From NCBI GenBank assembly GCA_900549995.1, contig URQQ01000002.1, positions 124,001 to 188,000 of the forward strand: 64,000 nt of DNA, given 5' to 3'. Both the position numbers and the translations under genes were made by a program. This stretch comes from an uncultured Lachnospiraceae bacterium (lineage in GTDB: Bacteria; Bacillota; Clostridia; Lachnospirales; Lachnospiraceae). Position 1 is the first letter of the stretch. Each line of letters opens with the position of its first letter. The notes beneath the pieces were generated by a model. That model ran no database searches and had not been told where the DNA came from. It was given only the letters and a program-made list of their open reading frames with translations. Below, one piece after another: positions 1 through 7,913 of this stretch.

Positions 1-130
1 AAAGATACACATCTCTTAATGTCTTTGGAAGATGAAATGCCTCAACAGCCACTTCCCCTGTCTTCTCTACAAAACTCCTGCTCTCTTCTTCTGTAAACTG
101 CATACTTGTTGTTACGATAATTGTTGCCAT
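1..130 (-). CDS. Tautomerase-like protein, 3'-truncated by window edge
   Basis: The start codon (128-130) and about 43 residues are visible; the remainder lies outside the window. The N-terminus (MATIIVTTS, then a helix rich in Glu and Lys, then a Leu-Pro segment) resembles the beta-alpha start of 4-oxalocrotonate-tautomerase-fold proteins. That family normally uses Pro as residue 2 as the catalytic base after Met removal; here the residue is Ala, so classical tautomerase chemistry is doubtful. It lies 32 bp downstream of the metQ-like gene on the same strand and is probably the last or a late gene of that operon. The family call rests on a short N-terminal match only. Confidence 0.4.
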   Translation of the reverse strand, partial: MATIIVTTSMQFTEEESRSFVEKTGEVAVEAFHLPKTLRDVYL

Positions 131-162
131 AATCTTTATCTCCTTTTATACTTGATTTTCAA

Positions 163-1068
163 TTAGTAGATATCCGGTACCTCAAACGTCGGATTTTCGT
201 ATTTCATCTCTCCGCTCTGCAGATAATAGCCGGTTGGAATTCTGGCGCCTTCGTATGTTTCTAACAGCCAGTCACCGAATTCTTTTGTGCAGGCAGCATC
301 ATAAATATCTTTCATCCATTCTGAATCTGCGTCCTTTTCCAAACAGCAGAGTCCCTGTCCGCTGATGTCCAGACATGCCTGGTCTGACTCTGTTGCAAGA
401 ATATTACATTTGTCTCTCACATCTTTGTCCATCTGATGAAATGTCATAGCCGGCATGGTTTCTGCGTCCAGATCCGGCAGTGCTCCTACCCTGCTTCTTG
501 CGTCAATTTCATTGATTTGAAGATTCTTCGGATTGGAAGTGATATCAAGCGCGGATGCGTTTTCCGCGTCCGGGTCTACTTCAATCAGCCCGTTGGCCTG
601 TAAAAGATCCAGTTCTCTGGAGCGGTTCGAATTATCGTTTGCTACCGCTACGACCGCGTTATCCGGGATCTCTTCCAATGTCTTATACCGCTGGCTGATG
701 ACATATACCGGGCTGTTGGTAATCTGGTCCGCATAATAAACCAAATCGCTTCCGTAGCTTTCATTGTAAGAATTCAGGTATGGAATATTCGCTATGTAGT
801 TCAGTTCATTGGAGCCTTCTGCCGCTGCCTGCATGATACTTATCGTCTCCGAATAAACCTGCGCCTTGATGTCATACTTGTCGGAGAGCTTGTCCGCAAT
901 CCAGTTCACTATCTCTTCGTCACGTGCCAGACAGCCCACGGTAATCTCTTTCTTTTCTTTGCCCTCTCCGCTGCTTTCCTTACTTTCTTTTTTCCCGCAG
1001 CCAGCCATCGTAAAGGCCATGATTACGCATAACCCCGCTGCTGCAAGTCTCATCTTTCTCTTTCTCAT
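163..1068 (-). CDS. metQ: MetQ/NlpA-family substrate-binding lipoprotein
   Basis: This is the extracytoplasmic binding protein of a methionine-type ABC importer, 301 residues. The N-terminus has a basic start, a hydrophobic core and a lipobox (MAGC, Cys24), so the protein is lipid-anchored outside the membrane. The mature part has the NlpA-family pattern (VGCLARDEEIVNW, then the VAVANDNSNRSRELDLLQ segment that matches the canonical VAIPNDPTNRARAL box). An AAGGAGG site lies 7 nt before the ATG. It follows metI by 54 bp, completing a metN-metI-metQ set. The ligand may be methionine, a derivative or another sulfur compound; the linked cysteine-desulfidase gene favours a sulfur substrate, but that is inference. 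Confidence 0.9.
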   Translation of the reverse strand: MRKRKMRLAAAGLCVIMAFTMAGCGKKESKESSGEGKEKKEITVGCLARDEEIVNWIADKLSDKYDIKAQVYSETISIMQAAAEGSNELNYIANIPYLNSYNESYGSDLVYYADQITNSPVYVISQRYKTLEEIPDNAVVAVANDNSNRSRELDLLQANGLIEVDPDAENASALDITSNPKNLQINEIDARSRVGALPDLDAETMPAMTFHQMDKDVRDKCNILATESDQACLDISGQGLCCLEKDADSEWMKDIYDAACTKEFGDWLLETYEGARIPTGYYLQSGEMKYENPTFEVPDIY

Positions 1069-1122
1069 TTTGTTTCCTCCTTTTCTTTTATCGCCATTCC
1101 TCTATGGAACGAAGCCCGTCTG

Positions 1123-1776
1123 TTATTTCACCTTATCGTAAGTCCAGTTACCAATCAGCTGGAGTATCTGTACCATTACTACCAGAACCACGACCGTACT
1201 GTACATTACAAGGTCATCGAAATTCTGATAACCGTAAGTCAGTGCCACAGCGCCCAGTCCGCCTGCACCCACAACACCTGCCAAAGCTGTATAACCAAGT
1301 ACCGAAACCACTGCCATGGTCATATTGGTTACCGCGGACGGAACTGCCTCCTTAACGATGATATAAAATGTAATCTGAATGTCATTTGCGCCGAAGGACT
1401 GTGCCGCCTCTATCAGCGCCGGATTTACTTCCTTAAAACTGCTCTCCAAAAGCCTTGCCACAAGCGGTGACGCGGCGATTGTAATTCCAAAGATTGCTGC
1501 GTTCGTTCCGATGACTGTACCGCATACCGCTCTGGTGATCGGAATGATCGCAATTACCAGAATTAAAAACGGAATGGAACGCAGTACATTGATGATGGTT
1601 CCGCATGTTGTGTAGATTACTTTGTTCGGATGCAGCCCTCTGGGGTTTGTCGTCACCAGTACCAATGCCAGAATCAGTCCGATTACGAAACAGGCGACAC
1701 TGGATACAACGAACATGATCATTGTTTCTTTTAACCCCGGCAGAATAATACTTTCTATTAACCGCTGTATCGTCAT
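1123..1776 (-). CDS. metI: MetI-family ABC permease
   Basis: Membrane permease of 217 residues with five or so hydrophobic segments and the MetI/BPD-type cytoplasmic loop EAAQSFGANDIQITFYIIVKE (about residues 141-161), which contacts the ATPase. MetI proteins are normally about 215-220 residues, so it is full length. It starts 13 bp after metN and precedes metQ, giving the canonical N-I-Q order. It forms a homodimeric channel for the substrate delivered by the lipoprotein encoded next. Confidence 0.92.
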   Translation of the reverse strand: MTIQRLIESIILPGLKETMIMFVVSSVACFVIGLILALVLVTTNPRGLHPNKVIYTTCGTIINVLRSIPFLILVIAIIPITRAVCGTVIGTNAAIFGITIAASPLVARLLESSFKEVNPALIEAAQSFGANDIQITFYIIVKEAVPSAVTNMTMAVVSVLGYTALAGVVGAGGLGAVALTYGYQNFDDLVMYSTVVVLVVMVQILQLIGNWTYDKVK

Positions 1777-1789
1777 TACTCTTCCCCCT

Positions 1790-2758
1790 TTACAGTTTCC
1801 GCCACTCAGCGTTCTTCTCTTTCAAAAATGTTTCTGCTTTTTCCATGTCCTTCTGGTCAATGCCAAGTACCAGATTTCCTGCAACCTGATCCCGGTACCG
1901 GTCCATCTGGCCCCATACCACATCAAAGTCGATCCCTGCCGATACTGCCAGTTCTGACAGAATATGCCGCATTTCATGCCCGGACTCTGTACTTTTTAAT
2001 ACCTCGATGTAACCCATTCCCATCTCTCTTGGGAATTCAACACTCTTACCCAGAAGTTCTGAGAGTTCATCCGGGTGATTCAGGAAAATGTCCTCCACCG
2101 AACCACTGATTTTCAGCTTCCCTTTACTGAGTACTGCCATCTTATTACAGACATTTTTTACAACCTCCATCTGGTGTGTCACCACTACAATGGTGATTCC
2201 AGATTTTTTATTAATCTCTTTCAGAAGCTGTAAAATGGACTGTGTAATATTGGGATCTAACGCAGAGGTTGCCTCATCGCACAGAAGAATACTCGGTTCC
2301 AGTGCCATAGCTCTCGCAATCGCGACTCTCTGCTTCTGCCCGCCGGAAAGTTCTCTCGGAAGAGACTTGACCCGGTCTGCAAGCCCAACAAGTTCCAGAT
2401 TCGCCATCGCTTTATCGAGCATTACCTTTTTGTCATATTTCAGGCATTTCATCGGAAGACAGACATTATCCAGTACATTCATCCGTTCCAAAAGCGAAAA
2501 CTGTTGGAATATCATCCCGATACCGGAACGGAATTTCCGAAGTTCTTTCCGTTTTAATGCCTGAATATCAACAGAGTTCACATAAAGATTTCCTTCCTCG
2601 AACGGAAGAAGTCCGTTGATGCAGCGCAGTAGCGTGGATTTTCCTGCGCCGCTGACTCCCACCAGCCCATATATATCCCCGTCCTCTATCTTAATATCAA
2701 TCCCTTCCAATACGGGTGTATCTCCAAATCGTTTACATAATCCTTTGATTTCAATCAA
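1790..2758 (-). CDS. metN: MetN-family ABC transporter ATPase
   Basis: ATP-hydrolysing subunit of the MetNIQ-type importer. The Walker A motif (GVSGAGKSTLLR), the ABC signature LSGGQKQRVAIARA and Walker B (ILLCDEATSALD) are intact. A C-terminal region of about 80 residues corresponds to the NIL/ACT-like regulatory domain that in MetN mediates inhibition by cytoplasmic methionine. I place the start at the TTG at 2758 because the long Shine-Dalgarno AAGGGGGTGAT ends 4 nt before it and the protein then begins IEIKGL as is usual; an ATG at 2764 and a GTG at 2767 overlap the Shine-Dalgarno. It is preceded by the URO-D-like gene with an 18-bp gap. Confidence 0.9.
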   Translation of the reverse strand: MIEIKGLCKRFGDTPVLEGIDIKIEDGDIYGLVGVSGAGKSTLLRCINGLLPFEEGNLYVNSVDIQALKRKELRKFRSGIGMIFQQFSLLERMNVLDNVCLPMKCLKYDKKVMLDKAMANLELVGLADRVKSLPRELSGGQKQRVAIARAMALEPSILLCDEATSALDPNITQSILQLLKEINKKSGITIVVVTHQMEVVKNVCNKMAVLSKGKLKISGSVEDIFLNHPDELSELLGKSVEFPREMGMGYIEVLKSTESGHEMRHILSELAVSAGIDFDVVWGQMDRYRDQVAGNLVLGIDQKDMEKAETFLKEKNAEWRKL

Positions 2759-2776
2759 GTCCATCACCCCCTTTAT

Positions 2777-3838
2777 CTATTTTGCAGAAGCACTTTTTCC
2801 ATACTCCTCTGCCACCTCATAAATCAGGCGGTTGAGATAGCTGCCTCCCGGTGTCATGGCACAGCCTGGCGCAAAGATAAACCGGTTGCTTCCATTCTCA
2901 AGCACTGCATCCTGAAAGCGTTTTACGAGCCTTTTCTTTACCAATTCCCTGTCATTTTCCGGCGTCATAAAATCATGATTCTGGTCAATACCGGTAATCA
3001 AAATCTTATCTGTTTCACTCCGGACACTCTTAATGGTTGTAATTTCATCTTCTTTTAGGCCGGCAGGACAATTTTCCCAATTCAGTGCCTGAATCTCATC
3101 CATACCATAGCCATAATATCTCTGGATTCTAAGCTTTTTGTCCCCATGCGCATGTGCCATGTTAAACCAGGTTCTGCCCTTACAATACTGAATAATCTCT
3201 CTTTCATAAGGCACACAAAATTCATCGTACTGTTCCTCCGAAATAATGTGTTCCATCGAATACTGGTTGGCAAGAAAGATTCCATCGATTCCTTCTGCAA
3301 AGAGCGCATCCAGGTAATTCATATTGGTCTTTGTCATTGCCTTGAGCGCTTTATGTAATGCATCCGGATGTTCTTCCATCAGTTTTTTCATAGGTCCTGC
3401 ATCCAGAGAGCCTGCGCATTCCTGCAATGCGGTCAGCGGATTAAATATTGTTGCAACTAATGGAATCCTGTCCTGATAGTAGTCTTTCATCCGCTTCAGC
3501 ACTTCCAGTTCCCTGTGAAATACGGGATTATCCACTTCCAGCACCGGAAGATTTTCTGCATCTCTGGCATTTTTAACCGGATATTCTAAAATGGTTCCAT
3601 ACCATTGATCCAGCTTTGTTGAAAAATGGATTTTCCCTCCATATGCTTCTGTGTAATAATGTCCATTGGTCATAATCTTCATAAAATCCCAATGGTTGGA
3701 GTCTGTAGACATGATTAATTCTTCTGAAAAATCACGGATATTCCTATCCGCCAAAGGCATATGATACCACCCGCCGATCGGGGTTCTGTCAATTTCCTTT
3801 CCCTGTAAAAGCGCTTGAATTCTTTCTGTTCCGTTCAC
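2777..3838 (-). CDS. URO-D family protein (corrinoid methyltransferase-like)
   Basis: The protein belongs to the uroporphyrinogen decarboxylase superfamily, in the branch of MtaA/CmuA-type methyltransferases rather than HemE. Seen in the sequence: the NGTERI start, GGWYHMP near the N-terminus, a HAHG motif near residue 230 and a late APGC motif, consistent with a His/Cys zinc site used in that branch to activate thiols such as coenzyme M. The GTG at 3838 is preferred over the GTG at 3847 because a GAGG site sits 8 nt upstream. It lies between the operon's regulator and the MetNIQ genes, so a role with a methylated sulfur compound is plausible but unproven. No corrinoid-binding partner is encoded in the window. 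Confidence 0.75.
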   Translation of the reverse strand: MNGTERIQALLQGKEIDRTPIGGWYHMPLADRNIRDFSEELIMSTDSNHWDFMKIMTNGHYYTEAYGGKIHFSTKLDQWYGTILEYPVKNARDAENLPVLEVDNPVFHRELEVLKRMKDYYQDRIPLVATIFNPLTALQECAGSLDAGPMKKLMEEHPDALHKALKAMTKTNMNYLDALFAEGIDGIFLANQYSMEHIISEEQYDEFCVPYEREIIQYCKGRTWFNMAHAHGDKKLRIQRYYGYGMDEIQALNWENCPAGLKEDEITTIKSVRSETDKILITGIDQNHDFMTPENDRELVKKRLVKRFQDAVLENGSNRFIFAPGCAMTPGGSYLNRLIYEVAEEYGKSASAK

Positions 3839-3891
3839 TGATAACACCTCTTCTTCCTTTATGATTCCGGCAGCATTTAGAGCCTCCGGTA

Positions 3892-5571
3892 TTACAGATT
3901 GTATTTACTTAGCCATCGATATAAAGTTGCTCTTCCGATTCCCAGCTCTTCTGCGATTTCCTTCTTCGTCTTCCCACTGTATAACAGCAGTTCCCGAATC
4001 TGTTCCTCTTTCTCGTCCTCCATTCCTCCCATCCGTTTATAGCCGTATTTGAACTGGATCCGCTTAATCAATCCGACGGTTACTATATTTGTATTCATTT
4101 CCATTACCAAAAGCTCCGCAAACTGCCGCAAAGACCGTGTTCCTTCCTCCCATCTGCAGGCGGTCAGGTAATCCCACACGTCATTCTTCACTTTAATGCT
4201 CTGCTGTCGCTGATAGACGGCTGCGTAATCATCAAGATACATCCGGAAACAATGTTTTAAATCTTCTTTGTTCTCTGAAGCCAAAGGTACATATATCTGA
4301 TTGCGGGAGATATAGTAATACAGTTTGTCCGAAAACAACCCCTTTTCCACCAGATCTTTCAAATCTTTTTCAGAGGTTACTATCATCCTGATACTGGAAC
4401 CAAACTGCCCCCTCATCTGGTTTTTCACCAGATATTCAACCACTTTTTTCTGCAGATGCAAGGGAAGATGCTCTGCTGAATATAAGCAGAGTGCTTTTCC
4501 CTTCGCCATATCCAGATAGCCGTGGAATCTGGCCGGAATGCCGAAAAGCTTCTGTTCCAGCAAATGCTCCTCACTGCCGCATTCGATTTCCAGGATTCCT
4601 TTGCCGTCCGCCGCATACTTCATCAGATACATGCGGGCCAGTTCATCACTTTGAACCTTGTCTTTCCCAGTGATCATAATGGACAAATCATTGTTTAATG
4701 CCTGTTCAGCGGCGGCCTTAGCTGCACTCATCTCAGGCCCGGGACCAAAAAACCGCTCCATCCATCCTTTCAGTTCATAGTTCTTTGCCTGCTTCTTCAG
4801 AAAAATATCGGTGCTGACATCCTGGAACACATACAGGTACCGCTCTTTCTTTTCAGCATTCTCTACTTCCTGTACAAAGGACAGCTCTGTAATTCCGTCC
4901 GCATATTTCTGAAATCCCGTTCCGTTTCCATAAGACTGGGCTTTGGCTTCTCTTCTTCCGATCCGGCGGCTTAATATTTCCTCGATATTTCTGCCGGCCA
5001 TTTCTGTTCCATCTCCAAAAAATGCCTCAAATCTCTGATTATAGAATAAAACAGACTTCCGCTCATCTACGACCGCCGCCGCTTCTGCCATATGGTTCAG
5101 CACAGAGCTTATCATTCCCGGAATTTCTTCTATTCTGTGCGCATATGTAACGTTTTGAATTTTATTTCCCAGCATCTCCGCAATCTGCCCCAGGAAAATG
5201 ACCGCATCTTCAAATGTCCAGTCCGGATAATACTCCCGTCTCTTTTGTATCAGTAATGCGATTGCTCCGATACATTTTTGTGCGGCAGTTACGGGAACTC
5301 CTACGATACTTGCAATCTCACAGTCTTCATACTGAGGACAGTTTCTGCATTCATCGAAACAGCTTTTATCCTCCACTATTTTCATCTCTCCGCTGACAAT
5401 GACGCTGCCTACCGCGGAATTCACCTTGATATCTATGGGTTTTTTCTCATATTCAAATGTGTTGATCAGACTGTTTAAATGCCTGTCCACCACAATAACA
5501 TCTGCATTGAGCATCCGCTTCAGCATATAGGCAATCTGTTTGATATCTTCCTTCAAATCAATGAGTTCCAT
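3892..5571 (-). CDS. GAF-PAS-degenerate AAA+-Fis-type transcription regulator
   Basis: A 559-residue regulator built like a sigma-54 activator. It has an N-terminal GAF-like sensor (about 1-140) with a four-cysteine cluster (Cys71, Cys75, Cys78, Cys84), a PAS-like domain (about 155-260), an AAA+-like region (about 270-450) and a C-terminal Fis-type helix-turn-helix (about 522-559, KKEIAEELGIGRATLYRWL). The ATPase core is decayed. The Walker A position reads TGKDKVQSDE, the GAFTGA loop that contacts sigma-54 is absent between LFGIPARF and the next strand, and the Walker B region (LCLYSAEHLP) lacks the acidic pair. It therefore probably does not remodel sigma-54 polymerase and may act with sigma-A. 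Its start lies within the end of the desulfidase gene's Shine-Dalgarno region, so the two are coupled. Confidence 0.8.
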   Translation of the reverse strand: MELIDLKEDIKQIAYMLKRMLNADVIVVDRHLNSLINTFEYEKKPIDIKVNSAVGSVIVSGEMKIVEDKSCFDECRNCPQYEDCEIASIVGVPVTAAQKCIGAIALLIQKRREYYPDWTFEDAVIFLGQIAEMLGNKIQNVTYAHRIEEIPGMISSVLNHMAEAAAVVDERKSVLFYNQRFEAFFGDGTEMAGRNIEEILSRRIGRREAKAQSYGNGTGFQKYADGITELSFVQEVENAEKKERYLYVFQDVSTDIFLKKQAKNYELKGWMERFFGPGPEMSAAKAAAEQALNNDLSIMITGKDKVQSDELARMYLMKYAADGKGILEIECGSEEHLLEQKLFGIPARFHGYLDMAKGKALCLYSAEHLPLHLQKKVVEYLVKNQMRGQFGSSIRMIVTSEKDLKDLVEKGLFSDKLYYYISRNQIYVPLASENKEDLKHCFRMYLDDYAAVYQRQQSIKVKNDVWDYLTACRWEEGTRSLRQFAELLVMEMNTNIVTVGLIKRIQFKYGYKRMGGMEDEKEEQIRELLLYSGKTKKEIAEELGIGRATLYRWLSKYNL

Positions 5572-5574
5572 CCA

Positions 5575-6864
5575 TCATTCCCCCAGCATAATTTTTAGTA
5601 TTTCTCTGTCCGTGCCCTTCATGCCGCAGGCAGCCATACGCCCTATATTTTCCACCGTTCTGTCTGCATTTTCACCTACAATTCCTTCTCCCGGCGGAAA
5701 GGTTCTGCCCTGCTTTGCCATGTCATACCCAAGAAGTGCACTGAACAGTGCTGCCGCGATCTTTGCTGCACAACTGGATTTGGCTCCGTCGCAGACCATC
5801 CCTCCCACGGATGCCACCGTATTCACCAGTGTCCGTTCCAGAATTTCCGGTTCACACCCATCTAAAAATGCAATGCCGCATACCGCTGCTGCCGCTGCGC
5901 TTACCGCACCGCAGAATGCGGATAGTTTTCCGATACTTCTCTTTTGGTAAATGGCGATCAGGTTCGATACACACAGCGCTCTAAGCATCAGCTCCTCCGG
6001 ACAGTTACGGTACTGCACATACATCACTACCGGTACTGAAACTGTGAGTCCCTGGTTCCCGCTTCCACTGTTAATCACTACAGGAAGAGGACATCCGTTC
6101 ATCCTTGCATCGCTCCCTGCCGCTGTGGCTGCACAGATACGGCTGTAAATATCGTCATCCCTCTGTAAAAGCACGGGTCCTACGGATGCTCCCCAGGCGT
6201 GTTTCATTCCTTCCCTTGCAATTGCCATATTGCAGGATACCTGCCGCCTCAGAAGTTCGCTCACCTCTTCCAGATCTGCCTGACAGGCGTAGCAGAATAT
6301 TTTCCGAATGGAAAAATGCTCTTCTCCTTCCTTACTGTCCTGCTGTATTTTCTCTTCCAGCCTGCGGCATCGTTTTTTATTCTTCCAGACTTCCCCCAGA
6401 TTCATGTGAGAATCAATGATCTCAAGGCTCACACTGTCATCCCCTGCTTTCATCGTCAGAATAAAATGAAGTGGATGGGCCGTATCAAGAATCCCTGTTT
6501 TCACTATATTCTGCTGCAAAAGCTGTATCAGCTTCTGTCTCTTTTCTTCGGTCATCGCTGACAGAACTTCCATCCCCAGTTCTGCTTTCTGACAGAGCGC
6601 TCCTGCCAGTACGGCTGCTTCAATTCCTTTTAAGCCTCCTGTCTCAGGGACTGTGACTGCTTTTACGTTTTTAATAATATTTCCCGAACACAGGATCTCA
6701 CAGGTATCCGGCATTTTCCCCAGAAGTGTTCTGGCATATGCCGCTCCATAAGCAATCGATATGGGCTCTGTACATCCCAGTGCCGGCTTTAGTTCCTCTT
6801 TTAAAACAGCCGTGTATGCTTCCATTTCCCGCTCTGTAAGTGTGTCACACTTCGTTCCAGCCAT
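5575..6864 (-). CDS. cyuA: L-cysteine desulfidase family protein (UPF0597, CyuA/YhaM-like)
   Basis: A 429-residue member of the UPF0597 family, whose characterised members (CyuA/CdsB) degrade L-cysteine to pyruvate, ammonia and sulfide using an Fe-S cluster and are related to serine dehydratase alpha subunits. Family hallmarks visible are LGCTEPISIAYGAA near the N-terminus, a central VINSGSGNQGLTVSVPV segment, and a C-terminal GMVCDGAKSSCAAKIA segment carrying conserved cysteines. It is the first gene of the operon, with a GGAGGAG site 9 nt before its ATG. Linkage to MetNIQ suggests that sulfur amino acids are imported and broken down. Activity on a substrate other than cysteine cannot be excluded. 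Confidence 0.85.
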   Translation of the reverse strand: MAGTKCDTLTEREMEAYTAVLKEELKPALGCTEPISIAYGAAYARTLLGKMPDTCEILCSGNIIKNVKAVTVPETGGLKGIEAAVLAGALCQKAELGMEVLSAMTEEKRQKLIQLLQQNIVKTGILDTAHPLHFILTMKAGDDSVSLEIIDSHMNLGEVWKNKKRCRRLEEKIQQDSKEGEEHFSIRKIFCYACQADLEEVSELLRRQVSCNMAIAREGMKHAWGASVGPVLLQRDDDIYSRICAATAAGSDARMNGCPLPVVINSGSGNQGLTVSVPVVMYVQYRNCPEELMLRALCVSNLIAIYQKRSIGKLSAFCGAVSAAAAAVCGIAFLDGCEPEILERTLVNTVASVGGMVCDGAKSSCAAKIAAALFSALLGYDMAKQGRTFPPGEGIVGENADRTVENIGRMAACGMKGTDREILKIMLGE

Positions 6865-6903
6865 AGGACTTCACTCCTCCAAAATTTTTATTTTATGTCT
6901 TAT

Positions 6904-7163
6904 TGAGACAGAATTATGAGACAATTAAGAACTTCATCTCGTTTTTTTCTTTTAATTGTCCTTTATTTTAAGTGTATTAAATCAAAGTGTCAATCAAATC
7001 GCTCTATATCTGTGTTTTTGTATCATAGTTGTCTCTATTATGTCTCATTTGTGTATCACTTCTCGCCTTGTCAACCCCTTTTCTCTATGTTACCGTATTT
7101 TTTTGTCTCTAAATTTGGTAATATTAACCACATCAAAATCTCCTTTTATTCCTATCTGTCTCA
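6904..7163. repeat. Six dispersed TGAGACA/TGTCTCA-type motifs in the operon leader
   Basis: The 393-bp gap between the desulfidase gene and dhaL has no credible gene. It contains TGAGACA at 6904-6910 and 6917-6923, and the opposite orientation (TGTCTCA or TGTCTCT) at 7030-7036, 7041-7047, 7104-7110 and 7157-7163. Copies lie on both sides of the promoter at 6965-6993. They look like binding sites for one protein, most simply the Fis-type regulator encoded as the second gene of this operon. The assignment is inference. Confidence 0.5.
6965..6993 (-). promoter_or_regulatory. Sigma-A promoter of the desulfidase/MetNIQ operon
   Basis: On the minus strand a TTGACA -35 (6988-6993) and a TAAAAT -10 (6965-6970) are separated by exactly 17 bp, about 100 bp upstream of the desulfidase start. 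The beginning of the transcript can fold through the arms ACAATTAA and TTAATTGT (around 6921-6960). No -24/-12 sigma-54 element is seen, in line with the decayed activator. Confidence 0.65.
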
Positions 7164-7183
7164 TTCTCATCTAAAACAAGGCA

Positions 7184-7230
7184 CAAAAAAAGAAGCCTTT
7201 CACTTACCGTTACTGAAAGACTTCTTTCAT
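7184..7230 (-). terminator. Terminator of the fucose-type operon
   Basis: Inverted repeat with arms at about 7189-7202 and 7214-7227 (AAAGAAG/CTTCTTT with one internal mismatch), followed on the minus strand by a run of seven T. It lies just downstream of the dhaL stop and closes the 18-gene operon. Confidence 0.8.
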
Positions 7231-7257
7231 GTTCTGCATTTATTATATCTCTGTTTT

Positions 7258-7899
7258 CTATTTCAGAAGCTTAACTATCCCATCGGCCATCGCACACAGC
7301 AGAATACAGCACGACACTGCCCCGGCATCCAGCACTCCTCTGGACCGTTCCCCAAGCCTGCTTGACCTTCCAAACCTCGCGGTCATCTCTTTCGTCGAGT
7401 CTCTTCCTGCACATGCGGCTGCCTTCATCCTGCCCAGCGCTTCTTTAAAGTCTCCGCCTGTCTCCGCCTCTGCTTTTAAAGTATAAACTGCCGGGGAAAG
7501 TGTATCTACCAATGTCTTATCCCCGACTTTCGCCTCGACAATCTCACATAGTCCGGAAAGACCTGCTTCCAGCATTGCGCTGAAATCAGAAAGTCCAATC
7601 GTCTCAAAATCATCTCCCGCATCCGCCATCTCCATGAAGATGGTTCCATAAATCGGTCCCATGGAACCGCCGATCTCATTAAGAAGGATCATCCCCAGTT
7701 CCTGAAGACCTTCCGTGAATCCAGGCTCTGTCTCCCGGAATCTGTCTTCAAACTGCGTAAACCCTTTGTTCATATTCATGCCGTGATCGCCATCGCCAAT
7801 GAGGCCATCGATATCTCCAAGATACGTCTTATTCTCCTGCACCGCCCTGACCATCTCCATGAGGATCGGTTTTCCCTCGCTATTTTTAAATGTACCCAT
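7258..7899 (-). CDS. dhaL: Dihydroxyacetone kinase ADP-binding subunit DhaL
   Basis: DhaL is the nucleotide-binding subunit of PTS-dependent dihydroxyacetone kinase. The 213 residues include the Mg-ADP-binding signature IGDGDHGMNMNKGF (about 35-48) and the GGSMGPIYGTIF loop, both intact; normal length is about 210. In the PTS system the bound ADP is rephosphorylated by DhaM, but no dhaM is present in the window. It is the last gene of the operon, 14 bp after dhaK. It would phosphorylate a triose or tetrulose made by the aldolases or dehydrogenases of the operon. Confidence 0.9.
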   Translation of the reverse strand: MGTFKNSEGKPILMEMVRAVQENKTYLGDIDGLIGDGDHGMNMNKGFTQFEDRFRETEPGFTEGLQELGMILLNEIGGSMGPIYGTIFMEMADAGDDFETIGLSDFSAMLEAGLSGLCEIVEAKVGDKTLVDTLSPAVYTLKAEAETGGDFKEALGRMKAAACAGRDSTKEMTARFGRSSRLGERSRGVLDAGAVSCCILLCAMADGIVKLLK

Positions 7900-7913
7900 C
7901 TGTCCACCTCATC

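Noticed and set aside
2880..2925. CcpA cre-like sequence (complement of TGAAAGCGTTTT)
   Set aside because: It lies in the middle of a coding region far from any promoter, so it is probably chance.
6865..7257. Sigma-54 promoter or SAM/T-box riboswitch for the MetNIQ operon
   Set aside because: No TGGCA-N7-TGC-type element, no S-box or T-box conserved cores; a sigma-A promoter is present instead, and the activator has lost the sigma-54 contact loop.
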